Shown: piece after piece, positions 1 to 37,311 of the stretch | Layout of the letters: each line of letters begins with the position of its first letter | How positions within the stretch are numbered: position 1 is the stretch's first letter | Assembly (NCBI GenBank): GCA_963921425.1 | Contig: OY992832.1 | Coordinates: forward strand, 7,440,001-7,504,000 | Direction: 5' to 3' | Origin: Dryas octopetala | Lineage: Eukaryota > Streptophyta > Magnoliopsida > Rosales > Rosaceae | DNA length: 64,000 nt | The notes under the pieces: model-generated | Seen by the model: the letters and a program-made list of their open reading frames with translations, nothing else | What the model was told of the DNA's origin: nothing | Databases searched by the model: none | Made by a program: the position numbers and the translations under genes

Positions 1-272
1 ACTACTGTTTTATGGTAAATAACTTTGATTAGAATCCATTTAAATAAATTCCGTCTAGTTTTTTTTTTTCTTGGAGAAAAGATATCAGCAGTTAGTATCA
101 CTCCAGCTCTCTTCTTCTTCACCTTATATTTTGCTTGTTGCTATTAATTTTTTATGATGCAAAGACCAAGGATCCAAGACCGTTCATAGTATTCTCAAGA
201 CTGCAGTCTGCAGCAAACCCTCTTTCTATGGCTGATTTCTCAACTCATATTTTGATTTTGTGTTTTTACCAG
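1..272 (+). other. Intron of the first ABCC gene (window starts inside it)
   Basis: No exon is seen here. The preceding coding exon, which in the second copy (17084-17240) encodes the end of the first membrane block, has no counterpart in these bases. The stretch ends in a pyrimidine-rich tract and an AG at 271-272 just before the first visible exon, so it is read as the 3' part of an intron longer than 272 nt. Confidence 0.75.
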
Positions 273-13262
<12,990 letters not shown>

Positions 13263-15578
13263 GAAAACTGTCTCTCGGGTTTAATGATGAAGTTTCATAC
13301 CAATCTTACTATGGTCTCTAGTTTTTGTAATTTAGCTTCTACCCTTCAAAAACTGTAATTTTTCCAGTGGCTTTATATAATGAGGGTGATAGACACAGGA
13401 GATTCTAAGGTGTCACTGCTATTTTGTAAATGTTTTCTGGGGACTAGGATCTGGCAATAAATGGGTCTTACGTGAAATTCATACATGGCAAAACTTAAAG
13501 GATGACCTGGTGCTTCAGATCACCACCATATCCTGTTATGTGAGTTTAGGCAATGGAAAATCCTAGGAATATAGATTGTCCAGTGTGAACCAACAATGAG
13601 ATTTAAATGCTTATGCATGTGCTTCCCCAAGTGCAATGGCTCAAATGTTATATGTTTACGAGCCAACTTTTAAGGCATTGTTTCTGCAATAATTTTTCTT
13701 TCGACAACAATTTGGTCTCTGTCTGTGTTTGGAAAATTGTAAAATTTTCCTGCAAAAAGGGTTAAAAAAGAAATCACGATGCAAAAATTGAAATTTCATT
13801 TTTCGTTTCTTTCATGTGTATAAGAGCAGACTGCATTGCTGCGTGTCAATGATACAACAATTACCAACTTCGAATTGCCCATTCCTAGATTAAAAAAAAA
13901 AGGAAAAAGAAAAAAAAAGACAGGAGTTTATTTATTTTCCACGAATTTCAGGGTGGTTTGGCTGTTTTTTTTTTTTTTTTTTTTTTTTCAGAAAAACTTC
14001 CGTGCCCTCTAGGAAGGAAAATAGCTTAAACTCACACCGTCTAAACTCACATGACATAGTGAGAGTATTAAATATAAACATTTAAGAAATCACTAATATT
14101 TGAAAATTAGTAAATTAATGTCACTCTTTTAAATGTCTTTTTTTTTTGCCAACACTCTTTTAATGTCTAATTTCAAAAAAATGTTGAGAGTATTTCATAT
14201 TTAAGAATGTAAATCTCTGTCTTACAAATATAAAATGTCATGAACTTGAGTAGTTGGGTGTAAGGAAGTAATTCTGTAATTCTATGGGCTTTTTAATTGG
14301 GCTATTCCAACAATTGAAAAAAAAAATTATATATATATATTAATAAAGAATTTATTTTGTGAAATATTTAATTAATTTATTGAAGAGAGACTACAGCGAA
14401 ATAACTACTTTTCGATCCAGGCTAATACTAGTCCAAGTCCGAACTTTTTACTTATATTGCTAATACTGCAGACCTAAAAAGAAAAAGAGAAAAAGCTACG
14501 GCCGCTGATCTACAATGACACGTAGTCACAATAAAATAATTTTCTGGTCCACCGATGATAGACCCCAAGTCTCTCCAAAAGTCCAAATTACTCCAATTAT
14601 TACTTAATAATATTCTCGCGTATAGAGTCATGACTCATGCCTCCTCGTGACTGCAACATATCATACTCATAAATTCAGAATGCCAAATTGCCAATAGAGT
14701 AAGCTGTGACTTGTGAGGGGTATCAAATCAAGTAATCAACAAATATGTGGTTTTCATGGCCAAAAAACAAAAAAAAAACAAATATGTGGTTCCAAATCCC
14801 CGCCATTCTTTATATTTGATAAACAACAAGAATTATGGTGTGCAGGACCAGCCAAAAGTAGAGAGGTCACTCAGAGTCAGAGCTGATACCTCTCCTGTCG
14901 TTGTATACTTTGTTAAACTTCACATTCTTGAGTTGCTAATCTCTTTCATGCCGTTTTCCTGATAAACAGTGTGGTCTTCGTAACGACGTAATCCGTGACG
15001 TGTGCAATGAGTCCTTTTCCTGTAGAAACTCTTGCCTATGTTTCATTCATTTACACTTGTAGTAGAGCTGCAAAACAAAGCAGTGCTTCACGTTTAAAAA
15101 GGTCTCTCCCTCTCTCATATGCTATTTTTTCCTTGTTTGCTGCTTTCACTTTGCTACTTGTACATTTTTCTGGGCTTATTTGGGTTCTCTTCAGATAGCA
15201 GTACTTGTAAATCAAACTGTTGTCAACTTCTACTTGTCCTCCATTACTACTTTTCTCTGCAACCGAACAAAAGGGTAACAGTTTTTTTTTTTTTCTTTTC
15301 ACTTTCTCTTTATTTAAACGTTACTGACAAATAACTTTTCAAATGGGGTTGGGTATGTGTTTTACATGCAAAATTATATTGGTCCCTTAATCTATTTATT
15401 ATTGTTTCGAATGTAAGTGTGGTTGTTCTTATAGCAGGTAGTGTATTATGTGGGAAATGAAGTCCTTGTGGAGTAATTAAGACTGAGTGAGACAAATAGC
15501 AAGTGACTGTGTCCAGAAGAGATTATGAGTTTATAAAGTGCCTTCAGTAGTGAACATCTGTGGGGGTGAATACCAGAT
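13263..15578 (+). other. Spacer between the two ABCC copies: copy A 3' region and copy B promoter
   Basis: A candidate poly(A) signal, aataaa, lies at 13456-13461, 194 bp after the copy A stop codon. Beyond it are poly-A/T tracts (13891-13920, 13965-13989), AT-rich sequence and a pyrimidine-rich stretch before the copy B start. No further gene is recognisable. The short reading frames in 14747-15495 have no recognisable domains and are treated as chance. Confidence 0.7.
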
Positions 15579-27038
<11,460 letters not shown>

Positions 27039-27693
27039 ATATGGGAGAACAAGAACTGTTTGATACTTGCTTGTAATTTCTCTCAATGAAGGGAAGAGGA
27101 ATTAATTGTATAGGCTATGGATTTAACATGTCCTATTGTAAAGTTAATTTTAGATGTTGTCGAAAATTGAAACAACTGGAACAGAAGATCAAAAATAATA
27201 AAACAACTAGAACAGAGTCATCATCTCCGCTTATGGGGATGATGTTCGTGTCAAGCTATCGAATCATGAGATCATGTGCGAAAGGGAAACAGTCTAGCAG
27301 AACTTTCAACTATTTATGCCTTGTGAATTAAGGTAAATCTACCTTCTACCATTACTAGGATACTGCTTTTAGTCGTATTGTTGTCTAAATTCTGTTGAGC
27401 TAATTTTGTTTTCAAATGCTCCAAAAACAAAGCAATCAAGGATTGAATTTCATTCGGATGTGGTTTGCAAATGTCCTCTCACCCCCTCAAGTTCCTTGGG
27501 ACAGAAATGGTTACAAGGGCAAATATAGCAGTAAGCTCCACTGGCATCTTGGAAAAGGAATTAGATCTATCAATCTAAAAAAATCTTAAGCATTATCATG
27601 ATCAACATCTTCAACTACCCTGATCACGCAGGAAGAAATATACTTGCAGAGCCTCCATTTCATCTCTGTATTTCCGAGGGAAAAGTATTAATT
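27039..27693. other. Convergent 3' spacer between ABCC copy B and the DUF630/632 gene
   Basis: This holds the 3' UTRs of two genes running towards each other. A candidate aataaa signal for copy B lies at 27197-27202. No additional coding region is recognised. Confidence 0.7.
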
Positions 27694-30600
27694 CTATGAG
27701 GTTTGCAATGCACCATCAGAACTATCTTCTGGTATAATGTGACTAGAAACACCTTCAATGGCCTGAACGTAGGCACCAGAAAATTCCATCAATGCTTTGA
27801 ATACATTGGGAAGGCTTGTTTTCAGGTTGTCCAATGTCATGGCCTTGCTAACCTGGACTGAGTTAAGATATTTGGCCTTCTCGCTGTCCACTTGCTTCTT
27901 CAAGGCTTCAGTTTTGGCACGCTTAAGTGACAAAGGATGCTTAGGGTCTAAATTGGAGCACCCCTCCATCTTTTTCTCCATCTCAGCTAATGAATATAAC
28001 TCCTTCTGCAGCCTTTTCTCAAGTTTTTCGTATTTTTTCTGCAGTGTGTGCTCCTCTTCTTGCTGCAGGCGAATCAAGTGGATGGCTGATAGAAGGCTCT
28101 TAATGGCCTCTGCTGCTTCCTGCAAATACAACAAAACATCAGAAATGATAAGTTCCCACATGAAACAGCACAGAGGAAACTTATAGTTTGAGAGTTATAA
28201 ATACAACGTGAACAGTTATAGCACAAACTAGGTTATTAAAATTTAACTCATTCCCATTATAAGCATGACAGGCAGGAAATGTGTGCTCCAGAAGGCACAC
28301 AATGTGACCATCAAACCACCAGAGTCCCACGTCAACATAAAATGGTCGACTCCAAGCATTGAAACTTCATGACCACACAAATGATGGCAGCATAACAATA
28401 TATATGATCTGCTTTTAGTGACAATTACACAGTAGCTCATATATTATAGATCATCAAGAATGTCTTCTTAGGAGTATAAAATTGTCAAGAAAATCAGTGA
28501 TACCCAACAAATGATTTACCAGAAGTACCTTATCTGGTAGTTTTTCAAGGGCAAACTGCCATTGTTCAGATAAGCGACGAACAGAAGATAAGTACAGACT
28601 CTGTCGATGGTCATCCACAAGACTATCAGTGAGTTGGGTCCACCTGCAAAGTGTTCTAACATACTCTTGTTGAGATTTTATGACTTCACAGAAGCTGTTG
28701 TACCAGCAAGAGGCCTCGGTCTCTAGTTGAATTGCAGCTTGGCAATGGTAGTTGGTACTCAAGTCTATTTTTTGAATATCAGTGATATTTTTCAAATGCT
28801 GGGAAAAAAAATTCTGATCTTGGTGACAATCATACATTGTTCTCCACATGTGCAAAAGCCTGCAAGAGGATTCATGAATACTATGAATACTATACAATTG
28901 AGCTTTCATACCATATAATTAATCTTTGCAACTGTACCCGGAAGTTAATGTGACCAACTGCGGATACAGCTCATCATCTATGAGCTTCACTATAGAAGAA
29001 CAAGTACTGCTGATTGATTGCTGAAGACGTAAGATGTCAGACTCCAAGCTCTCAACACTAAACCGAGTTTTCTCAGCCTTGCTCCAGTCATGGCTTTCAT
29101 CCTCTTGTTTTAGCAGTAATTTGGATTTCCTCTCATGCTCTAATTTGGTAAACTCTTCCTCCTATATAATAAAATGATTAAATTCATCAGAAACAAGGCT
29201 AGAGAGAGAGGATAGAAGGAAATTCATACATAGAACCACTGCTGTTAGATGGACTTGTTTTTAACAGTTTGCACTAAGACCATTCCAAGACTAAGGCCTA
29301 AGGTAATGTAGATATTGGAAAATTTAGTTCATTCCAACCATCCTTGAGGAGTAGCCACCAAATAAGGACTAGATTATAGAAGACTGATTACAAAAGAAAA
29401 TTAGCACAATAAGACATCATAACTGCAATCTTCATTACTAGATATAATCGTGCAGTTTTATGACCATAGTACAGAAAGGATATTCTAGACCATAATACAC
29501 TAATTTCACACCATCATAAACATCTTCTAGTAAGATATGAGTACGAGAATCTGTGATGTATATGTCTGAAAGACATAGTCAATGTGTCATTACCTTCATA
29601 GGATATTACATTTTAAACACTTGCAGTTCAATAACACACACGCACATGAGAGATTGCAATCATCTAACACAGTGTCATTTCAAATAATTAAAATGCACAT
29701 TCTGAATATTTACATATTGATTTAACTGGATATTATACAAAAAGTCAAGTACTGTTTTTACCTTAACTTCTTTGTAAAGTTTCTTTTCCTCATCGCACAA
29801 TTTTTTAAGTGTGACGCAATGAGCTCCTGGCCTGCATGGTTCACTAGGACCACTACACTCAACAGAATCTCTGGAAAATTGAAGTGACCTAGAAGACCAA
29901 CTCCATGATAATGCACTAAAGACCTTTGCGGAATTGCACCTCTTCCCTGTCAATCAAACAGTCATAAAAAATATGTGGAATAAGTCAAAATAACACATAC
30001 ATACAGAAAATATTGGAGTATTTTTTTGATAATCCAGTGATTATAAATATCTATGAGTTGGATGCTTCTGCATAGGCGCACAGGAAGTGAAAGACAAAAC
30101 AGAGATTGTGTCGACATCAAAACCAAATTATCATTCCCAACTTCCTTATCAGTGGGTTAGGGATGAGATTTATTTAGCCATGTGATAAGTGCATTCAATT
30201 TCAATTTGTGTATTTTGGCTGTGAATATATTTAGAAGCCACCAAAAGAACTATATAGGACACAACATTTAAGATAATCCAAATGCATAAATAGAGATAGT
30301 ATTTACTTTTGCTTTCAGTGGTATTCATTGGCAGAAAAGTATCCCCTCCTTTGATGTCCATAACAACAGAAATTTCCTTTAAACCAGCTGATGATTTCAG
30401 AAAATAATCATCTAACTTCTTAGCTATACCCTCTAAGGTCTTCTTGCTTCTCCACGGTACCATGGCTGTATCTGCAGTATCCTTAGCATGCCCCCTCTTC
30501 GTTGGTGAATTATCCTCAATGGATTCTATAGTCTGCAGTTTCTTAGGCAGTGGATTCACAACATTTGCAACAGTTTCCTCTTCCTGCTCGTCTTCCTCAA

Positions 30601-31021
30601 ATTCTGTTGTAGTCTCTGCCCAGTAATCCTCCTCATCATGTTTCAGATGGTATGATGAAGAAGAACCAAATGCGTTCCAAATGGATCCTATTCTTTCTTC
30701 TAGGCCAACTTCTTCTTTCTGATAATTATCCACCTTTCTCAAATCAGGGCTTAAAAAAGGTGGTGGTGGAGGGGAAGGAGGCAAAGGTGGAGGTGGTGAG
30801 GCTGGCAATGCCAGGCCGTATGAAGTAGTTTCAAGCTCCAAGGTCTCCGACTCTGTAAATTGTCTTAGTGTTGCTCCGGTATTCCTCAATGCTCTTAAAT
30901 AAGCCAAATGGGCATCTGCAAATTCACCTCTAAACCCCACCAACTGTTTCATTAGCCTCTTTCTCTCCTTACAAACCCGCACCCTCTCTTCCTTATTAAT
31001 CCTCGATGCAACACCACCCAT
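27694..31021 (-). CDS. DUF630/DUF632 protein (NRG2-like, formerly 'bZIP-like')
   Basis: Plant-specific family that includes NRG2, a nitrate-signalling regulator in Arabidopsis. The role of this member is unknown. Five minus-strand exons join in frame: 31021-30307, 29946-29762, 29161-28938, 28859-28529, 28119-27694, giving 626 residues, at the short end of the family. DUF630 covers about residues 1-60 (MGGVASRINKEERVRVCKER). A proline-rich run follows at about 75-90, then an acidic stretch, then DUF632 from about residue 205 onward with the typical LLHMWRTMYDCHQ and a coiled-coil C-terminal part. Gly2 allows N-myristoylation, but residue 3 is Gly, whereas many relatives have MGC and can also be palmitoylated there. 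The intron at 28860-28937 is only 78 nt. The gene converges with ABCC copy B. Confidence 0.88.
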
Positions 31022-31802
31022 TTTGCTAAACTGGAAAATTTAGCGAAAAAAGCCTTTCTGCAGCCTAGTGACTGAAAGATATAATAGAGACCCCTAAAAT
31101 TAGAGATAACAAACCCAATGCAGACTCAATTTTGAGTACTGTTATACTAGAAAGGGAGTAACAGAGAAGAAGGGCACATCCTTGTAAATTTATATTGCAC
31201 AACCACTTTTCAGGTAGCATTCAAGCTCACAAAAAGACACTAGCAAAATTACCACATCCAATTTTTACAGCTCCCATTAAATCCATTCATTTTGTGTAAT
31301 CACTGAAAAAGCCCTCACTAATACCAAATCTTTCATAAATCAGAAGCCCTCTTAGGTTGTACCGTTGTAGACGTAACAAGAAAAAAAAAATGTACCTTTT
31401 CAGAGAATTTTCAAGCATATACTGGTAAATTTGCCCTCCTCACCGTGAATTCATCATTTTCACACTACATGCCCAAAGATCAAACCCCCCATCCCACCTC
31501 CAAATCCTGAATCTGCTATCCTCACACAACATGCATCCCCACTTCCAATGCTTCAAAGGCCCCAAATAAGACAAAAAGATCAGTAAACAAGATTACCCAC
31601 TCCAGAATCTCCATATCCCACAACCAAAGAGAGCTGGAATTTTAAAAATAAAAAATAATAGAAAAATGAAGAAATAATGGGTTTTATGGCAGAGTTTCAG
31701 AGATGTTTCTAAAAATTCTAACTTTCATAAAATTAAAAAAAGAAAGCAAGACAGGATAACAACGGGTCTGACATGGAAACTGTAAGAAACAAAGGCACAC
31801 AG

Positions 31803-31838
<36 letters not shown>

Positions 31839-32450
31839 AGTGCTTTTCTTTGCCCAGCAAACACAGCAGTTTGAATTGACAACTACTGCTTTTTGTTACT
31901 AGAAGGGATTTGGGTTTTCAAAAACGTCAACACAGAAAGGAGAATCTTCTCCAAACAGAAAGCTTCATGAGGCACACAAATTGCTGCATTTTTCATGCTT
32001 TTCAAAGGGAGACCATCAAAGAACAAATAATAACAAAGAAAGAGACCTCAGCTCGAGAACCAAGAGAGCAAGCATCCAAAGCTAGGAGAGGCGCATTTTA
32101 GCACAAACACACTATTATAATACTGACCCATTAAGCAACTCATGCAATGCATGATTATTACAGTATTATTACCTTACTGTTTTGGGGGCCATTCCACTAA
32201 TTTTTCACTGTTTCAGAGAGCGCAAACAGCAACCCAGACCATACTACTACTACCACCACATCAGAACTAAGAGTACAGTAATGGCTACTCGGCGCACTTC
32301 AGCATGGAGAGGGCCAGATGGGTCCGATCATGTTTTGTGTGAAGGGTAAAGGGTGTGCATTTTAGCATTCAAAGGAGGGGAGGAGCTGAGGTTGAGGAGG
32401 AAGGTGTGAGTGAGAGAGGTGTGGCTTTTTGTTTTGCTTTTCTGACTAAT
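31022..32450 (-). promoter_or_regulatory. 5' leader and promoter region of the DUF630/632 gene
   Basis: No coding region is recognised between the start codon at 31021 and about 32450. The stretch contains a purine-rich (GA)n tract and A-rich segments. It probably includes the 5' UTR, possibly with a leader intron, and the promoter. No TATA box can be assigned with confidence. Confidence 0.45.
31807..31837. repeat. (GA)n microsatellite
   Basis: 31 bases of uninterrupted GA dinucleotide lie about 800 bp upstream of the DUF630/632 start codon. On the gene's strand this is a (CT)n tract, a common feature of plant 5' leaders and promoters. It is likely polymorphic. Confidence 0.95.
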
Positions 32451-33780
32451 AATTTGGCCTTGGGGGACACCTTATGAGTTGTGAGTCTGTGACAGAGTTC
32501 TGTGGTTCTTTATTTTTTTAGTTGTAAAGTTCTGTGTATCTTCCTTCGGCTGTTGGGTTGTTTTGTCAGTCACCCTCTTTCAGCTTTTCTCTCCTAATTT
32601 TTTAAGCTGCACCATGCCACCAGCCTTTGTAAGAAAAAAAAAGTTGGTTCTTTTTCTTAGCTATTAAGAAATTACATCTCATCTTGCGACCATAGGTCAT
32701 TGATCTTTCATCTACATTTATATGAAAAAAATATGATTCTTATATATTATTTGAGTCTAAATCCGATGATATTTTGGGGTGGAACAATTGCCTCACTTGA
32801 CTTTTTTCAAAACCGACGTTCAAATGCAATTGAAAAAAATAATGTTTTCTTATCTTTATTTAGACAATACATATAGTTAAGAAATAACTTAATTAATGAT
32901 CCAAATTTATAATTTAACAACATAATATTTTTACGTTGTCAACTTATTCCGTTGGAGAATATTTACGTCAGAAGATGTTCTAGAATTCAATTTCTTTGAC
33001 CCTACCTAAAAGTGGATCTTACATAAATTTTAATATCATGAATCTCATTTCAACTAAAAGAGTTAGAAAATTAAGAAAATAGTTAGGTTGTAAAGCCTTT
33101 CCCAATGCTTTTTAAAAGGCTTTTAAGTTGTGGGATTCTGTTTATTTAAGTTAGCCATCTTTTCTTTCTATTAGCAAAAGAAAAACGACAAAAACTAAAA
33201 TGAAAACCAGCCAATTCTTTTATGCTTTTGCAAACAAATAATATCCCCCATAAGAAAGCTGGATTGGTTAAGAGCTCTGGGCCTTTTCTCATGTGATCCG
33301 AGATTCAAGTTACAATATTTACAAAAATGTACTATATGCACTGATCACTCATAGTGCCTTGCATCATACCAAAGTGAATATTTATTATTGAGTCTCTTAA
33401 ATACTTACTAATTTATCATTTAGGAATGCAATACTTATAAATTTCCAAATGGCAAAGATTTGCAGATTTCCTCTTTTTCTCCTCACATTATTTACAAATT
33501 ACATCTAACAATGGTTAGGTACTTGACCAACCAAAACATTGATCCCTGAATGACTGCATGGAATCCAGACATCAAACATGGCAAACTGTTTCAAGGTGAA
33601 GAGTGAGACTTAGAGAATCTTGGGCCTTGTGGGCCTATTGCACCCAAAAACGATGGAAAAGAAAGGAAACAGATTTGGACCCAATCTGATAACTACACCC
33701 AACAGGCCAACACCAAAGCTTTCTCCCACTTTTAAATTTTACACCTTTCTATAACTTTTTAAATTTCTTTAAAGTTTTTA

Positions 33781-33863
33781 TTTTTTATTTTTGGGAAGGG
33801 AGTTGAACTTGAGACCCCTTTCAAGATTTAGTTGATAAATACCACTAGACTGCAAGTTAGTTG
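33781..33863 (-). mobile_element. Second tRNA-like short retroposon
   Basis: On the minus strand this resembles the insert at 11077-11152: an A-box-like cagtctagtggta and a B-box-like caagttcaactcc at the same spacing. Near-identical flanks, atttctttaaa, lie at about 33763-33773 and 33866-33876, consistent with a target duplication. The ends are uncertain by several bases. Confidence 0.5.
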
Positions 33864-35204
33864 ATATTTCTTTAAAATTTTAAAAATTAAAAATTAAATT
33901 ATAAGAAAAATGCTCACCTCCTCTTGTTTACATTTTTGTTAAGTTTAAAGAAATAAAATTGTAGATTAATGAGAGAAGTAAAATGGGAAAATTTTAGGAA
34001 CAACAAATTTGGGTGCTGAGTATAGTAATAAAATGTTCAGGTGTGAATAGCAACATTGCTATCTGTTACGTTTTTAGCTTTAGCCCAAATACAGCCACAT
34101 GTTGGACTGTTTTTACGGAAAGAATAAAGCCCAAATCCTCTATTTGTTGGGCCATCTTTGCTGCTTATATTAAGGCTGCAAAGAAGAAACTAGAAAGCTC
34201 TAGTACTCCAGTATATTTCTAAATTAATTAGCAATACACTAAAAAATAAGCTGCATGCTTAATTTTCTAAATAATTTATCTGGGGAATTATAGTTTATAT
34301 ACATTATATAAAACACAAATTTCAGATCATGCTCATCAAAGTGTGTGTGTGTTAGTGCGTGTGAGATCATATTCTATTGTTTTGAAAGTAAAAAAATAAG
34401 TACAAATTAAAAACAACATAAATTATTAAATAGAAAAAACTGATTCGTTCAGCCACAAAGGTGCATGATGTCTCCTTCTCGATCTTTTTTTTTTTTTTTT
34501 TTAAATTTATGGCCGGTCATGCATGCATGCATGCCGAGTTTATATATGTGTTTAAATTGAGGAATAATGAATGATAAAATTTAAGTCACATTAACTTTTA
34601 TATCATTTGTTAATTGACTTTCTTAAACTGATGCCATCCAAACGTCTCTCCCACGCTGTGCAAACTGCAGAGTTGTAATATATTGAAGATCATTTGTTCC
34701 GATAAGGCTTCCTTTAATGCATTGAACTTTGTATAAAGATCGCAGGGTAAACTTGATAGGTACGTACATATTTTTTAAAAATATGAATGTTCTACTTCTT
34801 TTTATGTAATTTTTTAATTTTAGTTGCACATATTATTAGAAAAAAAATTGATTTATAACATTTTCTTTCGTGTGTGTGAGATCACATGATTTAATCTACA
34901 CTTATGTTAAATAAATATAACACATTACGTCATTTGATGAACAAAATTTAATAAACATAATAACACACATCTTTATTAGATATCGTAACCAAAATTACAA
35001 GAAATTCCATATCATTATTGAATATAATTTAGAAGTCTTCGGTGTGTTTAAATGTATGTAAGTTTCTCTCTATATAGACATTTTTCTTTTCCATTCTGTT
35101 TCTGAATTTAATTAAGTTGGTCAACCAATTAAAATAGAGGTTGCCAGACTTTATAGCTGGACATACATATGGTTGCATGGGAAAAATAGTCCCAATAGTT
35201 AATC

Positions 35205-35268
35205 AATGGGTATCATTGTCATAAGAATATGATTTTAATGGGTATCATTGTCATAAGAATATGATTTT
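35205..35268. repeat. 32-bp perfect tandem duplication
   Basis: The 32-bp unit at 35205-35236 is repeated exactly at 35237-35268. The identity of the two copies points to a recent duplication. No coding relevance is seen. Confidence 0.9.
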
Positions 35269-35374
35269 ATGAACTACTTTATAAATTATATGAGTAGTGG
35301 ACCTTTCTCATAAATTAATAAAAATGTAACTTTTGATTACATTTGATAATTGTGTCATGTATTCATTATTTTTT

Positions 35375-35588
35375 TTTTGGTACCCAAATGTGTCCTGGGC
35401 CAGTTTTTGTACAGCAGATTAATCCTTTTGGCCGGTCAAAGGCAGACAATCCATACCGGGCTTAGGGGATTCACAAGGGATTTTATCTCTCTTGCTGCCT
35501 GGCTCTAAGGGTCGAACTGAAGATTCGAACTCGAGTGTTTGGGTTTACAGCTACACCTCCGAACCAACTCCTCCAACACCTTGGAGTT
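35375..35588 (-). mobile_element. tRNA-derived SINE with 18-bp target duplications
   Basis: About 214 bp flanked by the direct repeat atgtattcattatttttt at 35357-35374 and 35589-35606. Read on the minus strand it starts with a tRNA-like head (ggttcggaggtgtagct, B-box-like gagttcgaatct) and ends in an A-run, which appears as the T-run at 35371-35378 on the plus strand. This is the structure of an intact plant SINE insertion. The family was not identified. Confidence 0.75.
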
Positions 35589-36315
35589 ATGTATTCATTA
35601 TTTTTTATATAGTTTATAATTACACATATATTTATATAATATAAACATATTTATGCTCATAATAGGTTAAATTAAAATTTTGAAAAATGCATAATGGCGT
35701 AATTTTTTTTTTCCAATTACTGTTTCTCAATTTATGTGGCACTAATTCATTTTATAAGATTTATCTTTATCTTATTTAGTTCTTTTATATTTTTATAAAA
35801 TCATGAATGCAGGAAAAATTAGTTGAATAAAAAGTTAAGGCAAATAGTATCTTCTTAAACCTTTTCATTAAGTGAGTTCATCTTGCAAGGTCAAACACAT
35901 ATAGAATATTAGCGTGACTTGTAATTTAAGAGTCATAGTAATTTACTTTACTTATTTTGTATTTTTCTTATTTTATTTTTTTGTAGACCTAGTTTAATTA
36001 GAATTTTAGTATATTATAATTCTAACTCATTTATTCTTCACTTTTTATCACTTTGAAATTTTTAAAATGCCCTTATTCAATTTTCATTAAAGTTGGTAAC
36101 CGACCCTGAAGAGCATAGATCTCCGTCAATACAGAGGATTGGTCCCCATTCTTGCATGGGACAATAAATCGAGGAATTGACCATCTGTTTAATCAACATC
36201 ATCAATTTATAGTCTTATTATCTTCTCCAAACGAGTCAATCGTACTGAAAATGTCTACTTACTGATTCAATTATTTTCCTAAGCCCATAAGTAACGCACC
36301 CACATGGCTTAGCTG

Positions 36316-36325
36316 TATATAAAAG
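36316..36325 (+). promoter_or_regulatory. TATA box candidate for the NPH3-like gene
   Basis: The sequence tatataaaag in a less AT-rich context is a close match to the plant TATA consensus. Transcription from about 36345-36355 would give a leader of roughly 960 nt before the ATG at 37312 unless a leader intron is removed. This is inference. No other TATA-like site was seen closer to the start. Confidence 0.45.
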
Positions 36326-36349
36326 CAGATAGATGTTGCTTCCACTCTT

Positions 36350-37311
36350 GTCATTAAACTAAAAAATTCTCTTTAATAAATACGAAAGATTATCCCTTTG
36401 ATGGTCAATTGACTCAATTTGCAGTACTACTAAAAGAAAGCATCTCCGAAACCAAGTCCTAGAAAAGCAATGAGTGTGTCTCAAGCTAGAGGACCCACAT
36501 GTGCGTGGGAGGCGTTGGTCCGAGTCTGAGAGCTGCTGCCATTAATAATACCCATGTTGGGTTTTTCAAACGTCTGGCTGTCTTTTTGGCAAATGGGTCT
36601 TGCTTATATCATGGTTTTGTAGACATTATTTTACATCACATACTCATTGGGACTTTTACTTTAATGGGTGTCAGTGGTTTTGGTCCCCTGTGTCTCATAT
36701 GGGTTTAAATTTGGAAATTTCTTGGTAGGTTAAGGGCCAGAGAAGATAGTAGCAGTTTGTGGTTTTTTTGGGAAGGACATTGGAGGGGTTGACCTAAATT
36801 TTCTGTCTGAATTAGGATTTTTGTGTTTTTATTTTTGGTGGGGTTTTGGGTCTTGTTTTTGAAGACGTATGCTCTAGTAGTCTAGTGGAGTGGTTTTAGA
36901 GGTATTTGTAAGGATTCAGAACTGGGTTTGTGAAGGAATTCACTTTGTTCTATTAATCTATCTGTATATTTGGGTCAGTTTTGCCAGAAGATTTAGTGGG
37001 TTTGTGCAACTTTTGGCAGACAGATTTAGTAAAGAAAGCTACATTGTGGTGCTGTTTCAACGTTTTGAGACTTGGGTTGATAATTTTGCGTTTGGTTCTT
37101 CAGGGATTTTCTGGTTGATTTTGGCTTCATAGGGGTGCTTAAGGGAAATAGTTTACTGGGTTTCTGTTTCTGCTTATGAAACTGCCCTGGTTTGGGCAGT
37201 TACTTGTACATTGACTTCAGGGATTAAGGGGTTTTTTTCTTGGGGACCTGATCTGCTTAGCTGTCTTGGAAACTCTTTCTTGAAGTTGTATACTGCTTTG
37301 GTTTTGAGGAA
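36350..37311 (+). other. Long 5' leader of the NPH3-like gene with upstream reading frames
   Basis: A GT-rich stretch precedes the start codon. It contains several upstream ATGs, including frames at 36499-36708 (69 codons) and 36890-37132 (80 codons). Neither product has a recognised domain. If the leader is not spliced, these would be uORFs that dampen translation of the main frame. No obvious intron was assigned. Confidence 0.4.

Larger units (their letters stand above)
32451..36300. other. AT-rich intergenic spacer with retroposon insertions
   Basis: Roughly 3.8 kb without a recognisable gene. It contains a tRNA-like short insertion near 33781, a 32-bp tandem duplication at 35205-35268 and a SINE with target duplications at 35375-35588. 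The remainder is AT-rich with homopolymer runs. The short reading frames have no recognisable domains. Confidence 0.7.

Noticed and set aside
13263..15578. A separate small gene between the ABCC copies
   Set aside because: Only short frames without domains or consistent splice sites. The stretch is better explained as 3' UTR plus promoter.
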